Assembly (NCBI GenBank): GCA_036925085.1
Contig: JAUPFP010000010.1
Coordinates: 2,845,688 to 2,909,687 of the forward strand
Source of the DNA: Brachycybe producta
Taxonomy: Eukaryota > Arthropoda > Diplopoda > Playtdesmida > Andrognathidae
Length of the DNA: 64,000 bases
Reading direction: 5' to 3'
Positions 26,301 to 38,300 of the stretch are shown here, one piece after another. The notes beneath the pieces were generated by a model, which saw nothing but the letters and a program-made list of their open reading frames with translations, was not told the origin of the DNA and did no database searches. The position numbers and the translations under genes are program-made. Within the stretch, counting starts at the first letter, position 1. Each line of letters begins with the position of its first letter.

Positions 26301-29300
26301 TGTTTACAGGTCGGAGAAGGCAGATGGAGCTATACCCCGCACCTCCACCAAATGTGAGCTTTTGACATCAACCAATATTTTATTACCAACCTTTAGATGA
26401 CATTTTCTACTTTTCGTTTCTTCTCTGAGCAGTATGACACCTGCACAGAGAAGATCCGAGCTGTAGAGAGAGCTGGATGGAGATAGATTGTAGTCACTCT
26501 TCTGCATGGGGGTGAAATCGATGCAGGAGAGTGGCGGCCATCTCTCTCTCTCTTCCGGTTGATGCTGATATACATCTTCTCCATCGGTATTCCGACTAGA
26601 GAAGATGTTGTAGCTGCTGAGAATCGTATAGCTCCTGCCCTATGAAACCTCCGGCCTCTGAAGAGAAGTTATTAACATAAAGACATAGAGACAACGCTAC
26701 TTCTTGTTACAACACTTTTATTCATTCCTTGTAAGAAGTACAGATACAAGGGTGAATAGTAAAATACTAACTGGAAATCCTCAGGCCCATGATTTGGAAT
26801 GTATCGCAAAAACAGGCAAAGGAAAGAACTGAGGAACAAAGAGGAACATGGTCCTTTTATACCTTGGACCTGTGTACACCTGCGAGGTGTAACCAGGTCC
26901 AAGTGACCATGGTCCTTTATGTATCAATCCGCCACTTGGGCATGAGTCAGAAAGGTGAGTCAGAGAGGAGGGAGGGACGGTTGAGAGTTGTTTACCCCCC
27001 AGGCTATGGTTTTGGCGGGATCACGATTTACAGGGTGTTACAATAGTGTGATAGTGCTGTCACAACAGTGTGATAGTGACTATCATGTGGTTTCACGATG
27101 ATAGTTCTCGCGATAGTTGCTGCTCTGCATGACAGCAACCGTTGTGAAAACTATCATCGTGAAAACGAGGCTTTAAGCCAAGTACACACCAGAAAACTTT
27201 GTTTGCAAATCGTTTCCAAACGGTTTGCTAACAAAATTTGGTGTTTTTGGTTTTCCAAGCAGAATGAAATACAAGAAAGTGTCACAAACAATGTTGGTTT
27301 GGACATGTTTGCATGACAGTGGTGATTTTCTTCATTTGAATCATTAAACCAAGCCTATGAGTCCAACACAGAAAAAATTATTAAAACATTCTAGCAGCAC
27401 GATTCAGTAATTTTTCTGTGTGGTTTTTAATGCATTTCCTTGTTTTTAGTCTAACACTGAAATATGCTTCTAAATAAAAAAAATGAAGTCTGAACGGGTA
27501 ACATTTTGCACAGTTTGCAAACAAGTTTGATAAATTTTCTTGCAAACTTTGTTAGTAAACAGTTTGCAACCCGTTTTGGCAAGCAAAGTTTCCTCGTGTG
27601 TACTTAGCTTTACAATATTTATTATGTTTATACATTATTGTCAAAAAAGCCAACAACAACAAAAAAAAACATTGGATGCCATTTTGGCTTTACATAAATA
27701 AGCATGCTTATTTTGCCCTATTCATCTTTTTTGGGGGGGATAGCCCTCCTCCCATATTGCAAAACAGAATCATTCTAAACTAAATTGCAAGGCTATTTCC
27801 TCTCTCCCGCCTTCTTTTCAACATTAAAAACATCCTCGTCAGTCATAACATTATAAGTAACATTGGGAGGGGGGCTTCATTATTAATATGTGCTGCTACC
27901 CCCACATGGCTGTTTGATATTATTGATTTTTTTTGTGCATAGAAACTGCTAATGTTATTACCTCAAAACTAAGTGATCCACTTTGATCATGGTCGAACGA
28001 CTTGAAAACATAATGTGCATATTGGCTGGAATCTTAAAAAATAACAAGAGAAGAAAAAAAAAACACACATTGATTTTATGAATAAATTATTTTTTAAAAA
28101 TTATTTCATGGTGATTGAAACGTTAACATATTTTAAAAAAAATATATATATTGTATAACTCTGGATCTTGAGTGTTTCAACAAAATTGAAGTGTTTTAGA
28201 AACTTAAAGAGTCATATTCTAAAGAGGCTACATTACAAAATTACTTCGAAAAATCTCCGTAAAGAGCGCTAGCATCGTTTGTTTTTTATTCAGCCAATAG
28301 ATCCCAATGTTAAAGGAAAAATGTTAATTTTTAAAATACACAGTCGCGGCAATATGTTTATTTTTCATATTTAAAGTTGTCCAATTTTGATGGTTCAAAG
28401 TACAATGTGCACCTTAAATATATGCTGATCGAGTGATAGAATGACAAAAAATTGATAAGTGCGGTTCTATTTTTAAAAACTATTTCAAAATCGCGAATTT
28501 CTAACTGTTATGTTAAACTCCATTGAGTACGCGCTCGTAAGCAAAAAAAAACATTCATTAAAATGTTGGTAAAAATACTTAAAAACTAGTGGGGTAACCC
28601 GTCATAAATGACGGGAGCCAAATTCAGAGGCAATTGTGTCCTGCCTTAGAATTTATTTTCCTCCGCCCTTTTATGACGTCAGACCAAGTAACAAACCAAT
28701 TAGAAATTGATGACGTTCATAAAAGGTCGGAGTAAAAGAAATTCTAATGCTGGGCACAATTGCCTGTGATAAATTCTAGTTTAATTTTGCTACTATTATC
28801 CCCTCCCCTTTTTTATATTTGAAAAAGAAAATGAGCTTTTCATTTTCTCTGGTGTGCGCATGCGCGTCGTTTGTTCCTTTTTTACTCCTTTCATTTCAAA
28901 TTCAGCCACCCCCTCCAACTTTTTTTCAACCCTCCACGTTTCTCTCTCTCCCCTTCTACACTTTCCAACCTTTCCCCCTCTCCAATTTAATATCATGGGG
29001 TTCTATTATGGGAAGGGTGCAACATATAGTTGACCTTGAGAAAAAAAAGCTGTTCATTTCTTCATTTATTTAAATTTATATAAATTCTGACACAGCGTTA
29101 GTCCACACATACATACATACACAGACCTGGGATATTATATATATATACTAGTGGGGTAACCCGTCATAAATGACGGGAGCAAAATTAACAGGCAATTGTG
29201 CACATGCGCGTCGTTTTTTCCTTTTTTTACTCCTTTCATTTCAATTTTCGTCACCCCCTCCCACTTTTCTCTCTCCCCCTCTACACTTTTCAACCTTTTC

Positions 29301-32300
29301 CCCCACTCCAATTTAATATCATGGGGTTCTTGAATGGGAAGGGTGCAACATATAGTTGACCTTGAGAAAAAAAAAGCTGTTCATTTTGTGGTGATCTGCA
29401 GTTATTCATTTTCTCTTTTAAAACCGTTTTCATTAACTTCGTGCATGACCGTGCATGTTTACAACCACGCACACATTATTTAGTGTAAATATTATTATAT
29501 CTTAACTTATAGTTTATCTACGTTATGATTATCTTGTTTAGATTGTTTTTGACAATGTGTTTTCTGGTTGTGTATAATTTCGTGTACTTTGCAATTCATT
29601 ATCATGTACCAATTATTGTATATGTAAAGCATCCACGTTCACCACTACAGTAATGGTCAGTAACCCTCCACGTTCACCACTACAGCAATGGTCACTAACC
29701 CTCCATATCCTTCCAGCCTTCTCATTGCAAAGGCAGTGCTTACGGGCAAATTTGGGGTGCCTTCAGCGGCTCTATCGATGTGGACAGTTTGTCTTGCTAG
29801 TCATCTAACTGTCACGTTGAACCCCAGTGTTCCTCTGGATCATAAACAGACACTTGGTCATTTGGACCAGCTTAGGTGTTGTTCTGCAGGTTTCGACCTC
29901 AGGCAATTCCTCTGGCAACTCTAGTGGTGGACCTCATGGTCGATGTAAGTAAATAAATTGATGCAGCAAATAAATAAAGCCATTCAAATGCAATTTGCAG
30001 TGTTCGTGTTGAGATTATTCAATATTCAATTTATTAATAAAGTTGTGCAATAATCACAACAGTTGTGTGTAATCAAAACCACAACAATTTCTTCATTTAT
30101 TCAAATTTATATAAATTCCGATGTTACTCCACACACACACAGACCTGGGATATTATATATATAATAATATTTTTTACAAAACCACAATTAAACCACGGTG
30201 AAGTCAACACATTGGCTTGTGCACGTACTGATTTTTTCTTCTTTTTTAAAATTATTTTTATCAACATTTTAATGGATGTTTTTTTCTTCTTATTTGGGTT
30301 TACTTAATGGTATTTAGTTTTTTTAAATAGAACCGCACTTACCAATTTTTTGTCATTCTATCACTCGATCAGCATATATTTAAGGTGCACATTGCACTTT
30401 GAACCATCAAAATTGGACAACTTTAAATATGAAAAATAAACATATTGCCGCCAGGACTGCGTATTTTAAAAAACTAACATTTCTTCTTTAACATAGGGTC
30501 TATTGGGCTCAATAGAAAAACGATGCTAGTGCTCTTTTCGGAGATATTTCGAAACAATTTTGTGATGTAGCCCCTTAAAGCAGACGCCCCAGTGGTTGTG
30601 CGGTAATATAATCACCGCTTGTGGTACTAGGGGGTGGTCCCGGATTCGAATCCCGTTTGGAGCATGATTGTTGTGTTTATCTTTCATAATTTCTCTGGAA
30701 TTATGGGAGTTGACGTCAGGCAGAGAAGCCGATCATAAAACACATCTCGCCCAATTCTAGGCCGAATGGCCCATCATCATCTCTCATCATTCATCGTCAT
30801 CATTGACGGACCTCGCACTGTGTGGAACGTGGTCCAGACAAAAGATGACGATGAAGAAGAGTTGTACTCTTAATGATTTCAAAGTCAAAGCAAGTGCTAT
30901 AAAGTCAACAACCTTTAAAACATGAAACTTCTTATCAAAAGTTGATGAGTTCAGCACTACCTTTGACTTAGCAACCACTAAAAATACGACTCTGACCTTT
31001 CCCGGTATTCAAAAACGTTCCTTGAAATAAAGTAAAGCTGAAACCATAGCACAATACAAAACATTCTAATAAGTCTATGGACAAAAAATGTCCATAGACT
31101 TATTAGAATGTTTTGCATTGTGCCAAATTTAGCTTTCTTTTCAGTTTTAGTTTCGCTAAGTTTTAAAGCCTATATTAATATGAAAATGCCTTTAAATGAT
31201 TTAGCTACTCTTCTAGTTTCTAAAACACATTTGGGGAGGTTAAACATCACTATTTATGGTGCTAGAAGTGTCGCTGTATGTCATCCTACGCAGGCTCCAC
31301 TCTTAATGTACTGTATATGCGTTCTCACATAATTACAAGAAGAGTTGAGAATGGAAAGTGGAGCCGCCGAGCTTGGGTAGGAACCGTAAGATTTTACTGT
31401 CTAAAAAGAAGTGACGGTCCAAGGCCTATTGATGTACGGCATCGGGTGTCGTCAACCCGTGCACAGATCCGACCCGCCCCGCCTCGTGGTTTTTTTCTGG
31501 GCTCAACGGGGCCGAACATGGGCACCCGTCTTCCGTAGAACCTCGTGTTAAAGTTGACTGTAAAAAGTTTACGCCATCAGGAGTTCGTTTTTTTTGTTCG
31601 TAGTTTTCCCTTTGTCGCCATTTTAAAATGACAAATATTGCTTACAATTTTTTACACAGAATCTCGAGAAAAAAAAAACGAACTGCAACGTTTCCTGCAA
31701 GTCAACGTGCAAGAAACGTCTACAACAAGAGTATTATTCCGTAATGTGGCAATCACAATTTATTGCAGTGAATCTTGCTGTAAAAATAGCCACTGACATT
31801 GTCTCTTAACATTTATTTTGAAGGATTTCTTTTTTGACATTCTAGTTTTAAACAAACTTATAATTCCTTCAAAAAACCCACATTGTGCAGTAATCCTATG
31901 CCTAACAATGAACGTTTCAGTTTTGTAGCGCTTAAAAAGCAAAAAAAAAAGGAGATAGAAACAAACAGGCAATCGATTGACACTGACAAATGCAATTAGT
32001 TGCAACTATGTCAGAAGAAGTGAAAAGCATCAAATAATCAAGCGGTGTCCATCCGTTTATCTTTTCTTCTTCTTCGAATGTACCACACATAAGACAGCGT
32101 ATGATGTATGAATGACAACTATTGAACATTATAGATTAGAAGTTATATAAACATCCCACCCACCCTCACATACAACAATGGGTACTGTATCTCATTAGCA
32201 CCTTCCAGAAAGTCTGCAAAAACTGATAAAAAAACAGTTTGTTTCTTCAAAGTAACTTTTAGCTTACAGAATACCAATCTGCCAAGCTCACAGTCCATTA

Positions 32301-35300
32301 AGAGCCTAGACACTCCAGACTTGCACGTGCCATGAAACATTTGTCAATTTTGTGGTTCCAAATGGCTCTATCAACCAACCAGCAATTTGAAACTTCATAA
32401 AAAATACCTTAATACCTGAAGAACATATTAAGGAAGACACACAACTTTTCTTAAAGCTGAAAGATGTTTCTAAAGAACCAAAAAGGTGGCATTCTAATAG
32501 CAAAATTAACCTGTTTAAAGGCAATGGTTTTTGACATGGGTCAAGCAAATTAACATAATTCAAAATTGTATAAAATAAAAAAATCTCTTTAAATTATTGT
32601 ACCTAAAATGCGTAAAAATGGCCACAACATTCAAGAAGAGCCTGCAACTTCAATCATCATTAAAAAAATTCAACTTAAAGGCATTGAAGGTGGCTATATA
32701 TAGAATCGAGGCCATGTTTTTGGAAACATTAAATTTCACTTACGAGACCATTACCTCCAGACATTTCTTGTCAAAATATTGTCAAGAATTACAGTATTCT
32801 ACGATTACCCAAAACGATTTTTAAATTTAAAATCAGTCATCAATATAATTAAAAAATTAAAAATCAGTTGACTTCATGTAAATGAACTTTAACAGATAGA
32901 TGCGCCATCAAACAACAGACATTGGCAACAACCCCCCCTTCCCCAAAGTGTACTCCTCTACTCGAATTCTGATGTGTTTTCACCAGCTCACATTATTTTC
33001 ATTTCAAACTACTATGGATTTAATATTTTAATTATTCCACATAAAAGGTTGTATTGAGTTGAATATGAACAGGGAATAGGTCTACATGTATTTGATTAAG
33101 GAATTCTGGAATTTGTCGTTTTTGGAAATTTAAAATGACGCCGTTTGGTGACTCAGGAAAAGTCACTTCAATTTTAAGTTTTTTTTACAGTTTTCTTGAC
33201 TTTTAAAATTTAAAAGTCGTTTTGACAATCGTTGCGCAAGTCTTGACAATATTTTGAAAAGAAATTTCTGGAGGTAATTGTACCCCTCAGAAGTATTTTT
33301 GTTGAAATACTGTCAAAACTTACTCAATAATATCCAAACTTTTAAAATAAGTGATTAAAATCATTAAAAACAAGAAAAATTAAGTGGCTTTTCATGAGTC
33401 ACCAAACAACATTATTATAAATTTAAAAAAACGGGAAGTCTACACCTCTACTCCGTTGTCAATGTTTTCACCTCAGATTTCCGTAATTCTTAATTCAAAT
33501 ACATGTATTCCCTATTCATATTAAACTCAATACAACCTTGTAATAAGCTCGAAAGCCACGTGGCTGGTGGGATAATTCACATATCAAAACCATTATTGTA
33601 CTTTGATATGAATAAAGGAAATACATGTGTCAGTATCTGAGTAGATAGTGTAACACCCAGTAACTCATGATCCTGCCAAAACAATAGCCTGGGGTAAACA
33701 ACTCCTGCTTGTCCCTCCCTCCCTCTCTGACTCATACTTCTGACTTTATCAAAGTGGCGGATTGATACTCTTATGACCATGGTCACTTGGACCTGGTTAC
33801 ACCTCGTAGGTGTACACAGGTTCAAGATATAAAAGGACCATGTTCCTCTTTGTTCGTTGTCTTTACTTGCTGAACTTTTGTATTATGTTCGATTTCTATA
33901 TCCGTACCACATCATGGGCCCGAGGACGCACCTTTAATCAAACAATTCATTCTTGAAATCTGAGTTTCTGTACAAGAATGAATAAAGTGTTTATAATGAG
34001 AAACTGCATTGTCTATTTGTCTGAAAACTAATCCTTCTATAGACAAGCCGGAGACACCACAAGGCAAGGAGAAATACAGATCCTGGAGGAGCTACAACAT
34101 CTTCTGGTAACAAAGGAAGATGTACATCAGTGACGACCAGGAGTGATGGTCACCATCCTTCTGTGAAGACTACACCCCTGCACAGAAGGATGAACACAAT
34201 CGATCACCATCCAACTATGTCTGTAGCTCGAACCTTCTTCGTGCGGTCACCGCGTGATCAGGAGAAAAAACGAGTTATAGAAAACATCATCATAAATTGG
34301 TAAAAATTATAAGGTCGTCACCAAAAGCTCACAATAGGTATAACTTTTGTTTTTTATTGCCAATGTCTGTTGTTTGGCAAAGTCAATTGCTTTTTAAATT
34401 TTTTAATTATGTTAATAATTATTTTTTTATTTAAAAAAGGTTTTTGCCAATCGTTGGGCCCTAATAATTTAAAAAAAAAACCTTTCTTGGGTCAATAATC
34501 TCTTTAAAAGCCTAGAAACAACAGCGTGCACGTGTTGCACGACTCCATAGACGCCATGTTAAGTGAAATTTCATATTTCCAAAATAAAACTCATTTTAAA
34601 TGTTGTGGCCAGGTATTAACATCGGTTTTCTTTTGCAATATTTAAAGTTTTTTTTCATTTTATACAATTTTGAATTATGCTAATTTGTCTGACTCATTGC
34701 TAAAGACTGTGAGCTTTTGATAACGGCCTTAGAATATTTACAAACTCATTGTGATGTTTTTCTATAACTCGTTTCTTCATTTGATCGCGTGGTGACCGCA
34801 CGGAGAAGATTCGAGCTATAGAAGTGGTCGGATGGTGATAGATCGTGATCATGCTCCTGCGTAGGGGTGTAATCTGTGCAGAAGGATGGTGACCATCACT
34901 TCTGGCCGCCATTGATGTACATCTTCCTTGATGGTTGGAAGAAGATGTTGCTCCTACAGGATCCGTATGTCTCTTTGCCTTGTGGCGTCTCCGGCTTGCC
35001 TAGAGAAGGGTTAGTTTCAGAACAGGTAGACAACGCAGTTTCTCAGTGCAAACACGTTATTCATTCTTGTACGGAAACATCAAGATTACAAGAATGAATA
35101 TTTGATATTAAAGGTGCGTCCACGGGCCCATGATGTGATACAGATATAAAATCTGACGTAGTACAAAAGTTGAGCAAGAGTGGACTAAGAACAAAGAGGA
35201 ACATGGTCTTTTATACCATGGACCAGTGTCACCTACGAGGTGTAACCAGGTCCAGGTGACCATGGTCCAAAGAGTATCAATCCGCCACTTGAATATTAAT

Positions 35301-38300
35301 TAAGAGAGGAGGGAGGGACAAGCATGAGTTGTTTACCCTCCAGGCTATGGTTTTAGCGGGATAACAAGTTACTGGGTGTTACAAGACCATTGACCTTACA
35401 GTAAAATGGTTCATTTTTCTGACCACATTTTGGTTCTTTAGAAATGTCACCTGAAAGGTGAACGTAAAATGACGTAATATGTTCTTCAAGTATTAATGTA
35501 AATGTCATGACGTTTTCCAATTGCTGTTTGGTTGCTAGAGCCATTTGAGCAACTTTGGAATTGCAGAACTGACCGTTTCTCATTACACGTATGTGAAACT
35601 CCAGAGTATCTATTCTCCACACTCTAGCACGCACGCGTTGCATTCTTCTGCAAGCTTTTTTAACTGCAGAAACACATTTTAATGTGTCCATAATTTAGGT
35701 AGCTGTTAATTCCAGTAATTAAATAAACGTCTCTCTACAAAAGAAAAAGCAATTTGGCCGTTTATATCAATGCAAATAGATGTAAAATTGACGTTTGTCA
35801 TCAATTTTTTAAGAAATGAAGTTAAAAGACATTTGGAAAAAAATCCATGAAAAAGTCTAGACTCAGAAGAAGAAAGCAAATAACAGCAATATTAATAAAG
35901 CAAATATTTGTTTTGTGTGGCCCAGAAGGATTACGTGACAAGTAAAATAAATAAGAGCAATGTCTAGCATAGATGGAACCATAAAAACAATTTTTCTGAC
36001 TGAAGCACTGATTGCAAAAAAAAAAAAAACTAAATAAAAATCAATCATCAAATGTATTTCCCAACAACAAAAAACCCTAATAAAAAGTTAACTGTACAAA
36101 AGATGAAAGTAAAAGAAACAGAAGTAGAACCAAACCAGAAACAGCACCAAATGAAATATCAATCACTTTTGGTCAATGATTCGAGAGGTTCCCCGCAACA
36201 TTCGAAATGTGGTTTCCACAACTAACTTAACTCACCACCCTGAGGGAAGAACTGTGCATAAATGCCTTTGAAGGTCTCTTCACTGACGATACCACTGGGA
36301 CACTCCTTGAACATAAAAAAAAGAAATCAAATAGAAAATCATCATCAATCACAAAAGTTGATAATTCTAAACGCATTAAAATGGAATTACATTAGGCTAG
36401 CTGCACACTGCATTAACCGCGAACACGAGAAAGCACAAACTTTCTGTTGTAATGTGTTCTCCCACAAGTGTTTTAAATAAAAACAAAGATTCACCACTAA
36501 GGCTGAGCACACACAGGATGACACAAAACGTTTCGAAACAGGATGAAACGAAACAACTTGAAACAAAAAAACTTTTCAAGACTTCTTTTGGAAGTAACAT
36601 ATAATAAAAGCAGTAAGCAAAGCAAATCAAATTTGCGATTCGTACAGCAGACTTTGAAAAATTGTAAAGAAAATGTAAAAGAAGTCTGTTATTTTACTCT
36701 TTTCAGACATCTATTAGAATATTGCTCACCAATTTCGAATCCTTATCGAGCTAACCTAACATATCAAATGCTGTAGAAAAGGTACAGCATAGTGCTGCAA
36801 GATTCGTTAAAGGTAAATACGGGGTCCAGCAGTAGGTATTGACAGTTTTTATCGTGTGATTGTCAGCTTAGTAATTGAAACACAGGGATTAAAACGGAAC
36901 ATATTTATTCTATACATAATGCAGTTTTCAAACATGCTTATTTTTTAAAAATTATGTTAGACAAATGTGCTTCTTCTTGTCTTTCGGATTCTTGGAGCCT
37001 GCTGCGAAAAGATTGCATGACACGGTGCAATACATCTGGGCCGATCGCTCTAATTTCGTTGGTTATGTTGTTTCTCAACTCCTGTAATGTATGGGGCCTG
37101 TCAACAAACACTTTGGACTTCAGATATCCCCATAAGAAAAAATCGCAGCAAGTCAAACCCGGAGATCTTGCCGGCCAATTAACATCACCATTTCGAGATA
37201 GATTATGCTTCCCGTTCGAATGAACACCGTAACACAAAAAATTCGTTGCTGCACAGGCCAAGAATTCATGGCTACTGAAACTGCATAATATATTAAATTT
37301 ATTGCGCAATATGCTGTCCCCCACTTAGCGTCTGTCTTCCCACCACAGCACTCACAAATGCGTCAGTACCTATTGCCGGACCCTGTACATGTACTCTGAA
37401 AGTGTGACCCTCATGCTAGATGAACTTCAGTGGGAATCACTAGCAAACCGTAGAGCTGAACAAAGCCTTGTCCTTCTTGAACGCTTGCTAGTTCCAGACA
37501 ACAGATCATTGTTAAAGGGAATTCTTACTAGAAACCCCCAGTATATGTAGAAATGGCCATCCAAAGGCTATTAGAGAAATAGGAGCTCGAACTGATGCAT
37601 ACTTGTGGTCTTTTCTTTCCAAATGTATTTAGACTATGGAATACTCTTCCAGCACATACAGTAGTTCTGTTTTAGGACGAGATCAAATTGACGATGATGT
37701 ATATGCCTCGTCTCAGTGACAACCGTTTGTGATTGGGAAATGTTTCCCCCTGCCACATGGCTATCGAGCTAATTGCAGGTGTAATTGATTGAATTGAATT
37801 GAATTCAAATGAAACGTAAGGCCTTGTTACCACGGGGGTGAAAATTTGAACTTTTTGAAAATTTCAACTGGTGAAAAATAGAAAACACGTGGCCCCCTCA
37901 ATTCTTCACCAGTTGAAATCTTCAAAAAGTTCAAATTTTCGCCCCCAGTGGAAACAAGGCATATGTAATGAAACAAAAATTGTTCTGTCTGTGCTGTTTA
38001 GTGCCATGTGGAAAAAGTGCCTGCGGATTTGGATATGTTTCGTGAAAAATACGCCACTGCACAAGTGAAACAAACTGGCTGAAACATATGGGAGTAAGGA
38101 AGACAGCTGCTTTGTTCGAACGTTTTTGTGTCTCACTATCACCACACCTCAAAGAAGCCCTTGTGGGTTTTGTAGCGGCGGCGCTTTCAAGAATCAAAAG
38201 CAACCCATTTTGTGCTCGGACCTAATAACAGCCGAAATCCTCACAGTGTGCATGCGACGCCTGCTCATCTATGGTGACCGAATAAGCCTAGTTTAAAAGA

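Larger units (their letters stand above)
17565..27042 (-). mobile_element. LTR retroelement, Gypsy-like Gag, two ORFs, no recognisable pol
   Basis: 9478 bp on the minus strand between near-identical LTRs (688 and 690 bp), with a 4-bp ATAG target duplication (17561-17564 and 27043-27046). Order 5' to 3': LTR, TGG-initial primer-binding-site-like sequence two bases after the LTR, a leader of about 2.3 kb with a tandem repeat, Gag-like ORF, spacer of about 1.4 kb, second ORF, short tail, LTR. The two ORFs are open over their full length. I see no protease, reverse transcriptase or integrase, so mobilisation would need a partner; the class resembles known non-autonomous gag-bearing LTR elements. 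LTR near-identity implies a very recent insertion. It lies in the sense direction of the KChIP gene. Confidence 0.88.
17304..27171. mobile_element. piggyBac-like MITE (family P), copy 1, split by the LTR element
   Basis: The two halves (17304-17564 and 27047-27171) make a MITE of about 386 bp. Ends GCCTCGTTTTCACGGCGATA and ATCATCGTGAAAACGAGGC follow TTAA at 17300-17303; the right flank is TTTA(A). The sequences match the uninterrupted copy at 48389-48800. Confidence 0.7.
16529..27961 (-). other. Intron 4 of KChIP gene (11.4 kb)
   Basis: Mostly filled by the LTR element at 17565-27042, itself inserted in a piggyBac-like MITE, followed by a Harbinger-like MITE at 27176-27609. A GC-richer, unclassified segment lies at 16680-17050; frames there look incidental. 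27610-27961 is AT-rich with nothing recognised. Confidence 0.8.
28224..30577. repeat. Large inverted repeat, arms 28224-28475 and 30321-30577
   Basis: The left arm (GGCTACATTACAAAATTACT ... GTGCGGTTCTATTTTTAAAA) is matched by the complementary right arm with moderate divergence; the outermost right end reads GATGTAGCCCC. The two Helitrons lie between the arms. Either a foldback element that received them or two opposed copies of one repeat. Confidence 0.65.
28033..36235 (-). other. Intron 3 of KChIP gene (8.2 kb)
   Basis: Holds the inverted-repeat pair around two Helitrons (28224-30577), a SINE (30588-30790), a palindrome (31035-31125), a MITE E relative, and two solo LTRs. 31340-31560 is a GC-richer unclassified patch. 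31800-32890 and 35390-36230 show nothing I can classify. Confidence 0.7.

Noticed and set aside
30588-30790. tRNA gene (strong B box GGATTCGAATCCCG)
   Set aside because: The A-box region and stems do not form a cloverleaf, and the sequence continues into a SINE-like body and tail.
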